Positions 12,950 through 22,796 of a stretch of 64,000 nucleotides of DNA are shown here, piece after piece (position 1 is the first letter of the stretch; each line of letters begins with the position of its first letter). Made by a program: the position numbers and the translations under genes. Where the stretch lies: assembly GCF_017562075.2 (NCBI RefSeq), contig NC_054081.1, positions 17,144,542 to 17,208,541 of the forward strand, in the 5' to 3' direction. The notes beneath the pieces were generated by a model. That model was not told the origin of the DNA. It did not search any database and saw nothing but the letters and a program-made list of their open reading frames with translations. The DNA comes from Anopheles merus (lineage: Eukaryota > Arthropoda > Insecta > Diptera > Culicidae).

Positions 12950-13629
12950 ATGAAGTTGAGCGAGTTCACCTTGTACTGTGACCAATTGGTCCACGCGTCA
13001 CGCAACTGCGCCGACCGTTGGCGATGGGTGCGGGAGAAGGAGCCGGGCTACCTATGTCTGGAGACAGTACGGCACGTGCGGAGCACCGAATCGAACCCCC
13101 AGAACGAGGTGCTGGAGGGAATGGCCGAGCTGGACGTGGAAGATGATCCGGGCCTGGCCGCTGTCGGTGGTGGGCAGCCTACCGCCCGGACGCTAGCGTT
13201 CGAGTATCACGTGCTGTACTGTGAAAGCTACGAGGTGCCAACACTGCTGTTTAACATATACGAGAAAGGTAAGTAGGACGGCGAACGATCGCCGCTTGCC
13301 AGTCACCGAAATCACATCGCCGGCTGATCCCTGCCTTTTTAGGTGGCGCTCGATTAAACCTGGAGGAAGCATGGGACGTGCTGCAGATTAGCGGATGCGT
13401 ATCGTCGGACGAGCGGTACAGTGCGATCACGATGGTGCACCATCCGGTACTGTACCGGCCGTACCTGAAGCTGCATCCTTGCAAAACAGCCGAGCTGATC
13501 GGCTCACTGTCCGGCAGCACGAACCCGGTACTGTCCTTCCTTACGACCTACGCACCGTACGTTAATCTGGAGCAGGATGAGTTGGCTCGGGCGTTGCAAT
13601 CGGATGTTAAAAAAGAAACCGGCGAGTAA
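12950..13629 (+). CDS. Atg10: Ubiquitin-like-conjugating enzyme ATG10
   Basis: E2-like enzyme that transfers ATG12 to ATG5 during autophagosome formation in the cytosol. Two exons, 12,950-13,268 and 13,343-13,629, are joined by a 74-bp phase-1 GT-AG intron and give 201 residues (human ATG10 has 220). Family hallmarks are FEYHVLYCESYEVPTLLF at the end of exon 1, and HHPVLYRPYLKLHPCKT in exon 2 with the catalytic Cys at residue 153 in the LHPCKT motif. The start is the ATG of MKLSEF, which aligns with the usual N-terminus. The frame is open further upstream, and a short 5' exon ending at 12,827 (acceptor 12,892) could add about 24 residues, so the N-terminus is not certain. A poly(A) signal ATTAAA lies at about 13,709. 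A catalytically changed paralogue lies about 650 bp downstream on the same strand. Confidence 0.93.
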
Positions 13630-14285
13630 TGCACCATGTAATCAGCAAGACTGCGACACTGAATGCGGTCGATGCAAGTAGAGTAAGCATGCGATATGTA
13701 AGAATAACATTAAAGCTTTGTTTTTGTGATTTTGCCGAGCCAGAGTGTATGACCTAAAAATGTACGAGTTGGGATATTGCAACCAGTGAAATGCTCTTGT
13801 TTTTTACACCCTGTGAATTGTAGACGCTTAGAAGAGTACATAGTTCCTTAAAATCGCGATGAGATAGCATACCACTTTTTTATCACCAAAAACGTAGAAT
13901 ATATAAGAAGAAAAAACACAAAATTTAACATAACGTTTCCTTTACTACCAATCATTGTGTAGCGCGAAGCAACATTTTTCGTGACTCATCCAATGGAACG
14001 ACGGAAGAAATTCGTAAATTCCAATAATTAAATTCTACGACCTATTTCTTGGATCTACTGAATCAATCATATTGTGTTGCGCTGAACCATCAACTATGGA
14101 TCGAAAAAGGATGCATGAAACGTCAAACGACACCGAGAAAGCGAAAAGAACGTTTTGTTCGAAATCTAGTAAGCTGTGCGAACTTTGAAGTTTGATCACT
14201 TTTGCACAATTGGGGTTTGAGCAAGAGGAGTTGAGTAGTTGTTGTTTTTTTGCGCTGGGGAAAGATGTTATACAAAGGCATCAAT
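13630..14285. other. Spacer between Atg10 and its paralogue
   Basis: AT-rich intergenic DNA of about 650 bp with the Atg10 poly(A) signal at its start. No further gene or repeat was recognised. It must hold the promoter of the downstream paralogue if that copy is expressed. Confidence 0.5.
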
Positions 14286-14908
14286 ATGAAACTGGAAGAT
14301 TTTATCTGCAACTGTTTCTGGATGGTGAACGATTCGAGTGCACGGCCCCACGCCAAAGCCGTTTGGCTATGGGGCGACGAGCGGCGCTTTATACGACTGG
14401 AGAAGGTTGTGTCGACAGGGCCGCCAATAATAAATCTGTATGGTTTTTTAGTCTACCGTCTGTATCCAATGGTCTACCAGTACGATGTTGTGTGGGACTC
14501 CATAACCAAAAATCCCAAGCTGCTGTTTAACGTCTATGACTGTGGTAAGTGTGTTGAATCGTAGTGTTTTATTGGGTTTTCGGGATACTCCTGCCCTACT
14601 CAATTCCTTCGCCGGTGTGTTGTCTCTTCGTAGAGGGAACTCGGCTGAGAATGCAATCCGTGTGTTCGCTGCTCGGCATCAAGTACAATATAGACGCGGA
14701 TGATGAAGATTCGCTGGACGTGGAACTCCACCCGATACTGAACATGCCGTACTATTGCTTGCCCCCCAAGCTATTGGCACAACCGAACGGCCAGTGGCTG
14801 GACATTAAAAATCCCATCCTACGATATGTGCTCAAATACACATCGTTCACTAATCTGACGCAGGAAGAGCTGCTTGAACTCAGTGACGAATCGCCGTACA
14901 TCGAGTAG
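14286..14908 (+). CDS. ATG10-like paralogue lacking the catalytic cysteine
   Basis: Exons 14,286-14,544 and 14,634-14,908 (89-bp GT-AG intron) give about 177 residues. An upstream ATG at 14,265 would add seven. The architecture copies Atg10: an MKLEDF start, a YDVVWDSITKNPKLLFNVYDC block where Atg10 has FEYHVLY...LLFNIYEK, a phase-1 intron at the same position, then HPILNMPYYCLPPKLL. In Atg10 the last motif is HPVLYRPYLKLHPCKT; the catalytic Cys column is Lys132 here and the preceding His is Pro. The only nearby Cys (128) sits four residues earlier. Frames and splice sites are intact and AATAAA follows at 14,969, so it may be an expressed pseudoenzyme. It could also be early decay. It is unlikely to form the ATG12 thioester in the usual way. 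Confidence 0.8.
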
Positions 14909-15039
14909 TTTGACCGTATATTTATTCTAGCTAAATTCCTCGACTTGCCTTAATAGATGTGTTGATCTAATAAATTCTGTTAAACTGTTTGTACTTCTGT
15001 TTGTTTGTGTTTTTTTGTATTTCTGCTTCAGATTCGTTT

Positions 15040-15484
15040 GAGCATAGATGCGGTTTGCGAGACTTTTGTTGTCTAGTACATTCTGGTCGTCAACGCTAAC
15101 CAGTAAAGAAAAATATAAGATGTTTAGGGAACTGGAGTGTCTGGGACGATTAGGGATATATTTGTCTAACGCTAAGACACAATGGGCTAGGAAGACTTAG
15201 TACAACTTTTTCGTTGTACTGTCCATCACATGGATGGTGAGGCGCTGGAGCCGGAGACAGCATCGCCCGTGCTGCCCATACGCAAGATGGCTGAAGGATA
15301 CAAGAACATCCCATTCGACACTTCAATACATCCGATCGTTAACCAGCCATTCTTGCACGTGTATAGCGCGGCCAACTCTGGAATGGTTGGCTTTTCCCGG
15401 GTTCTCGGTGCTGTCCTACCTGCTGAGGCTCGCACCTCACATCGGTCTTAGCCGGGATGAGATACTTGTTTGCATGTTTTATTA
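15040..15484 (+). pseudogene. Third ATG10-like copy, frame-broken remnant
   Basis: From 15,230 a frame reads DGEALEPETASPVLPI then IHPIVNQPFLHVYSAANSGM, the exon-2 part of the family. The catalytic HPC is replaced by YSA. After about 15,385 the family match (VLSYLLRLAPHIGLSRDEI, as PVLSFLTTYAPYVNLEQDEL in Atg10) continues only in another frame, so there is at least one frameshift. A possible exon-1 relic at about 15,055-15,105 resembles the EDFICNCFWMVND block of the second copy but contains a stop. No good splice acceptor precedes 15,230. Best read as a decaying pseudogene; the exon-1 part is weak. Confidence 0.7.
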
Positions 15485-15826
15485 GAGCGCGTGGGAAAAG
15501 CTCAGCAATGTTATACGAGTGTTGAATAAAGTTTTATAAACAATAAAACAAAAAGCAATAACATTCCCACTTTAGACTGAAAACCCCTTCACTCGAACGG
15601 TTATTTTAAATCGTAGCGCATCATTTTATGCAACCGAGCAGTAAACGGGGTGGGATAAGGGTTTATGCTTTATGTAGCCCGTGTGAACACGAGCGAAACG
15701 CTTCGGCGGGGATGATGTTGCTTTACCAAACGCAAGCATGCAGCATGACAGCAGGCCGGCTGTCATCCCGGTGACAGCTTGAAATCAAAACAATCTTAAT
15801 AAAAGCTTTAGCTAGCACACGGCGCG

Positions 15827-17355
15827 ATGAGTTCTGCATTTAGTTCCGGCGATAGCATTGTGCAAAATCAAGTTCCTGCCACGGCCAACGACCGACTAGG
15901 CCTGGCCGACATCTGGAATGCTGAGCAAAGGGATCGCTGCCTTCGCTGGATACAGAAACACAACCTGAAACGGGTAAGTCACTCCGAGCTGCACGTGAGG
16001 GCAGTTGTGTCGAAACGATATTTGAACCGGGGCCAGACTAACGTCGTCCATCCCTTCTGCAGGTTGCGCTACAGCTGCCGGACAGTGCGCTGCACCATAG
16101 TGTACAGATCGTGAGCGAGCTGCGGGATGTTGCCGGCGACTCCGAGCTGGCCCTGTTCGTGCTCGCCGATACCTCGTACGGCAGCTGCTGCGTGGACGAG
16201 ATTGCCGCGGCCCACGCAAACGCGGACGGCATCGTGCACTTTGGGCACGCGTGTCTCAGCAAGGTCGCACGCATTCCGGTGCTGTACGTGTTTCTGCAGC
16301 TCACATTCGACGAGGAGCATCTGCTCGCAGCCCTTTCGCAAGAGCTGCCCGACTGTACCGTGGCGCTGCGCTGCTTTTACGAAGTGGCGTACGCGAATGC
16401 CGTGGCCAGGTTCCGGGCCGCGCTTCTGGCACGGTATCCGAACGCGACGGTCGCCACCGTTGCCGAGCCGGACCAACAGGCGGACGTACTCTGCTGGAAG
16501 CTGGACGAGGGAGCGCGTCCTCCGAACAGCGAACGGCCAGTCCTGTACATTGGGCGCGATAATTTAAGCTTCTTCAACACGGCGGTTGCCCTCGAGACGT
16601 CCCAGTGCTATTTGTACGATACGAGCCGGCCCGATCGGCAGCTCGTGCGCACCGATGCGGTCGGTGCGAAGTGGCTGCGGCGCCGGTACTACGCCATCGA
16701 GCGATGCATGGACGCACGGTCGATTGGAATCGTTGTGGCGACCCTGTCCACCAAGGGCTACCTGGAGATAGTGTCGCGTGTGCAGCGGCTAGCCAAGGCA
16801 CGGGGCGTCCGTACCTACCTCATCTCGATCGGGAAGGTCAATCCGGAAAAGCTGGCCAACTTCATCGACATCGACTGTTTCGTGCTGGTCGGCTGCCCCG
16901 AGAACGACGTGTTTACGTCGCGCGAGTTCTTCCGCCCGCTGCTGTCGGTGTTCGAGGCCGAGATGGGGCTGAACGTGACCTGGAGGGAGAAGCTGCTCGC
17001 GTCCTACACGATCAACTTTGCCGATCTGCTACCGGACGGGCGGCTGCACTCGGACGTGGAAGAGGTGGCGGCACTGGCCCGGGAGGCAAACGACACGGCC
17101 GACGTTAGCCTGGTCACGGGACGGGCGAGACACGTCGCGGTGCGGCAGGAAGAGGAAACTACGGCTGCGAATGACACGTGCACGGATGTAGCGCCCAAGG
17201 GAAGGAACGAGCTGGCCCAGATCAGCTCGGCCGACCAGTTCAGTAATCGATCGTGGCAGGGATTGGAGCAGAAGCTGGGCCAGGACGCTCCCGCGCAAGT
17301 GCAGGAGGGTCGGTCCGGGATACCGATCCGGTACCAAAACGATCCCATAGACTAG
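15827..17355 (+). CDS. Dph2: Diphthamide biosynthesis protein 2
   Basis: Partner of DPH1 in the radical-SAM-type complex that moves the 3-amino-3-carboxypropyl group of S-adenosylmethionine to a histidine of translation factor EF2, the first step of diphthamide formation, in the cytosol. Exons 15,827-15,973 and 16,063-17,355 (89-bp phase-0 intron) give 479 residues, close to human DPH2 (489). Characteristic segments are LADTSYGSCCVDEIAAAH (Cys91, Cys92), IVHFGHACLS (Cys113) and CFVLVGCPENDVFTSREF (Cys327), the positions of the family's iron-sulfur-type cysteines. KVNPEKLANFIDID is also typical. The start ATG precedes a non-conserved tail of about 25 residues. AATAAA lies at 17,439-17,444. The C-terminal 60 residues are low in conservation. 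Confidence 0.96.
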
Positions 17356-17459
17356 GAGTGGGTTAGGAGAACGGCCGTTTGCATCGGACCCGATTAGATT
17401 CTGTTTGTGGAGTTGGTCTAGGATAGGTTGTTAAATATAATAAAAGTTTTCTTATTTTT

Positions 17460-17926
17460 ACCATCAGCATAATTATTTATTTATTTATAAAGTTAGATAC
17501 ACGTCTAGTATAGCGTGCGTGAGTCAATAGTGGGTAGGGCTGAAATATTTCGAATCGGCAAAGAGAGAAAACGATCACGTTTGTAGACAATTCACTGTGC
17601 CCAGTGAAAAATCTACTTAACATGCGCTCTGCTGTCAAACAAACAAGGCATAATGACAAGACAGGGTCACAGCTTTGGCAAGAACGCCATATTGAAAGAT
17701 CGTTTGAAAGAAGTGGGTTCGATTGTTAACGTGAGTTTAGATAATCCGCGACAATTTCACGTCGTTGAGCGTGAAAATTTCGCGCAGCATTGATTTTATA
17801 ATGTTAAAGCGACATTCGATGAAATATCAAATTAATCCGACATGGCGGACCCTATTCGCCGAGGCATAACATAAAATTGTATCAGCCATTGAGCGCGATT
17901 GCAAACGCAATTGCAACTGTAATGAT
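17460..17926. other. Intergenic DNA downstream of Dph2
   Basis: No gene or recognised repeat. AT-rich, and bounded by the first CCCTACC element at 17,927. Confidence 0.4.
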
Positions 17927-18751
17927 CCCTACCAGCATTAAACGGCTTTGAAGGCATTCAGAAGGCATTTAAGGCCTTAGTCGCCTTAGAAGGCGAATAA
18001 AGATTTCAACCGAAACTTTCACGGCTGTAACGGGTCCTCTTCGAAATCTTTCAACTTTTTGATTCAAGGAGAACAGATAGCTTACCGCCATCTTAGCTTG
18101 TTTATATACTGAATTTGCACCTGTACCAATGTAACTGCCAAATAGAGCAGTGACAACGCTTTTGGTTCCGAACCGAGAAAGCGCGTGTTCAAATCCAGAT
18201 TTTTATGATCTTTTTTCTGCGTTTATTTCTTTTTAAATTATTTTTTTCTTACTATAATTACTTTAAACAAAATTTATGTGAAGCGAAATTAAAATAATAC
18301 CTTTTAAAAAAAAACATAATAATTACACTATGTTCACCGTTCATTATCAGGATGGGAGAAATATCTATCTCATTTTTCCTTTTATTTTAGTTATCGAAAT
18401 GAGTTTGGTATATTATCACCTTTCAATGAGTTGGTCTTTAACAACCGAATAATGTAGACCATCTTTAATAAAGTGAAATAGCTCAGAGCTTAACGCAAGA
18501 GATCATAACACGTAAATCGTGCTATCGAATCTCACGCTCATATCTGGGAACACTACAACAGTGCAGTGCTGAAGACGCTTGTAAGGTTTTCTTTTGACAG
18601 TTGCAATTTCAAATTTCAAATTAAAAGCGAAATTTTTCATTGACATATTTCAAAGGCATTTAATTACTGCTAAATGCACTGCTGATCGCCTTCAATTCGC
18701 CGGCGATTACAAGGCGATTAGAAGGCATTTAACGGAAATTTGCGGGTAGGG
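17927..18751. mobile_element. CCCTACC-terminal MITE-like element, copy 1
   Basis: An 825-bp non-coding element whose ends are the imperfect inverted repeats CCCTACCAGCA and its partner ending TGCGGGTAGGG. Just inside are AAGGCATTTAA-type subterminal motifs in both orientations. Possible 2-bp AT duplication in the flanks. Two further copies at 26,031-27,435 and 29,162-30,869, in the opposite orientation, differ from it by roughly 1-3 percent by eye. The element is about 820 bp once later insertions are removed. Confidence 0.8.
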
Positions 18752-18758
18752 ATGTCAG

Positions 18759-19201
18759 TTTGACGCAAAACTTTGGGCGGGCGGGTTTTGGGTTGAATTT
18801 GGCACAATCGAAGCGTAACTGTTCGTTAAAATATAAAACTTACAAAATGTTATGCACTTCAAGCTGGTAAAAATAATAACAAGTTGGTTTCAATTCGTCA
18901 CATTATTTTCATTTCAGCGACATCATTGTTTGATTTTCTTTAAATATATTTCAATAAAAAAAAGTGGTAAAACCATTGCTTCCAAATTGAGCACAACTGA
19001 GCCCTGAACCTTTCGAAATGGGTTTCAAATCGTGTGTGCAATTCCAATTGCCCTGTGGAACGGCTTTTATGGTGACAAATTTCTAACGACAAATCAAAAC
19101 GATTTTGTCTTTCAAGACCACACTGAAAAACCACCGTGACGAAAAAAATTGACAAGTGATCAATAACTCTTGTTCTTGTAAACAAACAGTTTTGCGTCAA
19201 A
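18759..19201. repeat. Inverted-repeat-bounded segment, possible MITE
   Basis: TTTGACGCAAAACT at 18,759-18,772 is exactly complementary to AGTTTTGCGTCAAA at 19,188-19,201. The 440-bp interior is AT-rich and non-coding. No target duplication could be read, so the mobile nature is inferred. Confidence 0.45.
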
Positions 19202-19816
19202 AGCGTCAAAAAAGAGGGTTACAATGCGTCATATTTCATCTGTCAATTGTTTCGTTAAGTAGCGGTAATCGATACTGCGGGCGTGCGGGCATGCGTGCGG
19301 AAAAATCAAAATTGTTTGTTTTATGTTTGAACTATTTACACATTTATTAACTGAATTAAATAATAAATAATAACACAAAACACAATACAATGATGTCTGG
19401 GGCCGCGCGCACGAGCCGCACCGTGAGCCCTACCGGGAGCCCTGCCCGACCGGTAGCCTGTTACACACCCTCCTGCGTTAGGTGCGCTCTGCACACACTT
19501 AGCGCGCATCGCTAAGTGCGGCGTGGTAGTGTGCGTGAGCGCAGTGTCGATTCCTGGATGTCGACCAACAGCAGCGCAACTGCTATGGCGAATCCAGGGC
19601 TCGGCACGTCTATCCACAACAGTTTGATTCTGACGCTGCGGGTGTTAAATTCCATACATTTTCAGAAAACGCACGCATGCCCGCTTCAGCGATTTCCGCT
19701 GCCTTACGGTGTTTTTTTCGATGTGTCTGGCAGCGGCCTGACGTCTGTGTCATTCAAATTCCATATACAGTCTGTTCCCGAGTTACGCGGTTTTATGCGT
19801 TCCCGACGAATCCGCG

Positions 19817-20025
19817 AGTTAATATATTTTCGGATCAAATGATGTGAACGCTTTGAGTTCCAGATTCTAACTGTCTTTATTTCTCCTAGTTTGATTCCTA
19901 TCAACTCTAATCATAACCTTATCTTGTATGTATGAGTGTACGGCTTATCTTATATGAATATGGTGCTTGGCTATAGCTATTTGGTAAATATAGTGGTGTG
20001 TCACATACACATAGGATGGTTAACT
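19817..20025 (-). repeat. 3' LTR of the gypsy-type retrotransposon (209 bp)
   Basis: Matches 25,637-25,845 with no difference found by eye. On the + strand it begins AGTTAATAT and ends GGTTAACT, the AGT...ACT ends common in gypsy-group LTRs. It is preceded by CGCG (19,813-19,816), repeated after the other LTR as a 4-bp target duplication. On the element strand the purine-rich GGCCCGGGAGT just before this LTR may serve as the polypurine tract; that is weak. Confidence 0.92.
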
Positions 20026-21200
20026 ACTCCCGGGCCAACAAGAAAAGACGTCCTCGTCTTTTAGTGATACTGCTTGCGGAACATTTCATAGTATTAGAAC
20101 AACATTCATGCTTGGGTATTTTTGTATCCTTTGTTTCATTCGAAACACCTGACATTTCTGTCACTGGATGGTATGTTGTTCATGTTGTTCATGTTCGTAT
20201 AATCCATAATGGACTTTTCACAAGGACCCTTACCGATCGCAAGTGATTATAAGACTTAGTTCCTTTTTCCTGACAGATCTTTGTCGTTGGCCTCTTTCGC
20301 ATCAAAAGATCGTAACGGATCTTTGAATTCCTTTGCGACAAATTGGAGAACACAACGAATCTTGAAATCTGAACAGATTGTAGCTCCTCATCACTTAAAA
20401 TTGTACAGCCCATTTTTTCTCACTTTCTAGTATAACCATTCTCAGTATGCAACACCACTATTTACACAAATATACATGTGTAGAACCCACATGTCCACAT
20501 ATTCCGATGTGTATAGATATATAAATATACTTAAGCATTAATATATAAATACACACACGCATGTACACATGTAGACTGTCTACACATCCATTTGTTTAAG
20601 ATGTAGAAGAATTGCACAAGCCATATTTCGCCGTTGATTATCTACGTTATTATTATCATTCCTCTTTATTTTAGCATAAGTGGAAATAATCTAGCATGTT
20701 TGTATCTATTCTTTGTTTAACAAATGCAAATGCAAATGCATTTATGTTGTCTTAAGTAAAACTTGGCATATTTAAATTATTTTAAATTTTACCTACTCTA
20801 TTCTATTATCTATTTTATCTTAAAAAAGAATGAAAAGAGGAACAGTTCAGGTGTTCTTGCGGCTCTCGTTATGAATCCTTTGCTTCCTATCAAAAGAATC
20901 AAAACTAATCTTTAACTAACCACAATATATATGTAGATATAAAAAGATACATACTAACATTATTAAATAGTGCCAAACAAAAACTTTTTTTTTTTTTTTT
21001 GGACAAAACACATAGACAACACATACATAAATTTAACATATAAGAAATAGAATAATGAAAAGAGAGAAAAAAGTAGTAGCAATTAAGTATGAGTATCAAT
21101 TTAAATTAAGTTGATTAATCAATCAATTATGTTAAGAATTCAATTTAAATTTATAAAGAACGTTGATAAATCATTTTTTTGGTTTAGTTCTTTTAATTTT
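20026..21200 (-). other. Non-coding 3' region of the retrotransposon
   Basis: About 1.2 kb, very AT-rich with a T16-type homopolymer near 20,985, lying between the pol stop and the 3' LTR. No frame long enough for an envelope gene is present on the element strand. It could be an envelope-less lineage or a deleted env region. Confidence 0.6.
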
Positions 21201-22796
21201 TTATCTAATTTTAAGGTCATTTTTATGAACTTTTCTATTACCTTCTAAGAGAACTGTACTATTGTTTATGTTCATAATATTTTTCTTTTTGTACCTTGGT
21301 TTATGTTTAAGTCTTGCTCTAGTTTTTTCGTAAGTGTCATTATTTATGTCCATTGGGACTGAATTTTTATTTTTGTTGTGAAAAATTAGGTCTTGAGATT
21401 GTTTCTGGATCAGATTTTTGTGTACATTATTAATTATCTCAGACGATCTTACTGAAGGCAAGATAACCTCAATAGGAGTATGTTTGGTTACTGAATGGAT
21501 TGAACTGTTATATTTTTGTACGGAAAGTTCGACAAGATCTGGTGTACAAAATGTTGGATTTTCTTTTTTTGTTATTCTATAGATTTCTAATAACGTTGAA
21601 TGAAATCTTTCGATGATACCATTCATTTCACTTCTTCCCGTAGCCGTTACATATGTTTCTATGTTGTATGCTTTATAAAATAATTCCAATTCTCTAGAGC
21701 AAAAAGACTTTTCTCCGTCCATCACCAAGGTTTTGGGCGGAAAGAATTTTGTTGTTAATTCCTTAACTGCTGGTAAAATGTCGATAGTTGCTCTTGATTC
21801 AATTAATTTAATTTGGGCAAATTTGGAGAATTTATCTATGTAAGTTAAAAAATAATTATTTTCAAGAAACAGTATATCAATATGAGCTATTTCAAACGGG
21901 TTTGATGGTATTGGAGTTTTTTGAATAGGATAGTCAATTGGTTTTCGATTGTACTTATTTTCATGGCAAGTTTGGCATTCTTTTGCTATTTGTTTCGATT
22001 TTGCTCTTATTTTGGGAAAATAAAACTTTCGAAGAATTTGCTGTGTATTTTCTTCTGCACATCTATGAGCTCGAACATGCTCTGTTTTAGCAATTTGCCA
22101 TTGTTCTTCTTCGTCCTCTATGTCTCGAACTAATTTTTGAGTGTATCTAATTTTCAATAAATTTGTATTACCAAAGTACTTCCTATATACTTCTTGAATT
22201 TTTCCCATTATCGCTTCCGATGTAAATAACCCATTTATTTTTGATGGGTCGAAGTACTTCTTAAGAACCTGTAATAAAGAAATTTCATTAGTGTCGTTCA
22301 ATGATATTGTTATTCGGTTATGCGATGAAAATATCTGTCTTCGTTGCACATTATCACAACCGTTTTTAATTATCACCTGATGTTTGAAAGCATTTAGCGG
22401 TGTTTCTGTACTGATTATAAAAAAATCATCCGATGTTTCAGCCGAGTGTTGAGTACCAGTCAAAGAACATGCATTTCTGCTCAAAGCATCCGCCACAACA
22501 TTAGTGTTTCCTGGCTTGTAAGCGATTTCGAAATCATGCTCCTCTAGGTACGATTTCCAACGTTTCAATTTGGCATTAGTATTTTTTGCGGATAAGGCAA
22601 ATGTTAATGGTTGGTGATCTGTCAAAACTGTAAACTTAGTACCATACAAATAGTTACGGAATATTTTGAGAGCCCAAAATATTGCCAACATTTCCTTTTC
22701 GGGAACAGAATATTTTTTCCTCTGTCTTTGACAATGATCTGGAGGCAAAATGAATTGGTCTATCTTTGCCAATCTGACCTTGTGATAATACGGCAC
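21201..22796 (-). CDS. Retrotransposon pol, RNase H end and integrase (frame 2)
   Basis: About 531 residues as an open frame; the true part begins near 22,713, where it continues the upstream pol frame. It carries LTDHQPLTFAL (RNase H), a zinc-binding HHCC domain ending CQTC, and the integrase core with the DDE triad seen as HIDILF, VMDGEKSF and GIIERFHSTL. The C-terminal part is basic (RYKKKNI). Insertion of new copies is the enzyme's role. It is separated from the RT frame by a one-base shift in an A6 run on the element strand. Confidence 0.9.
   Translation of the reverse strand: MPYYHKVRLAKIDQFILPPDHCQRQRKKYSVPEKEMLAIFWALKIFRNYLYGTKFTVLTDHQPLTFALSAKNTNAKLKRWKSYLEEHDFEIAYKPGNTNVVADALSRNACSLTGTQHSAETSDDFFIISTETPLNAFKHQVIIKNGCDNVQRRQIFSSHNRITISLNDTNEISLLQVLKKYFDPSKINGLFTSEAIMGKIQEVYRKYFGNTNLLKIRYTQKLVRDIEDEEEQWQIAKTEHVRAHRCAEENTQQILRKFYFPKIRAKSKQIAKECQTCHENKYNRKPIDYPIQKTPIPSNPFEIAHIDILFLENNYFLTYIDKFSKFAQIKLIESRATIDILPAVKELTTKFFPPKTLVMDGEKSFCSRELELFYKAYNIETYVTATGRSEMNGIIERFHSTLLEIYRITKKENPTFCTPDLVELSVQKYNSSIHSVTKHTPIEVILPSVRSSEIINNVHKNLIQKQSQDLIFHNKNKNSVPMDINNDTYEKTRARLKHKPRYKKKNIMNINNSTVLLEGNRKVHKNDLKIR

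Noticed and set aside
18180..18215. A B-box-like GTTCAAATCC inside the CCCTACC element, suggesting a tRNA-derived SINE
   Set aside because: No A-box at the right distance, and the element has inverted termini and the length of a DNA-type MITE.
19336..19617. A 93-residue minus-strand frame present twice (also at 27,446-27,727)
   Set aside because: It is repeated only because the underlying DNA is duplicated almost without change; composition is GC-driven and no family was recognised.
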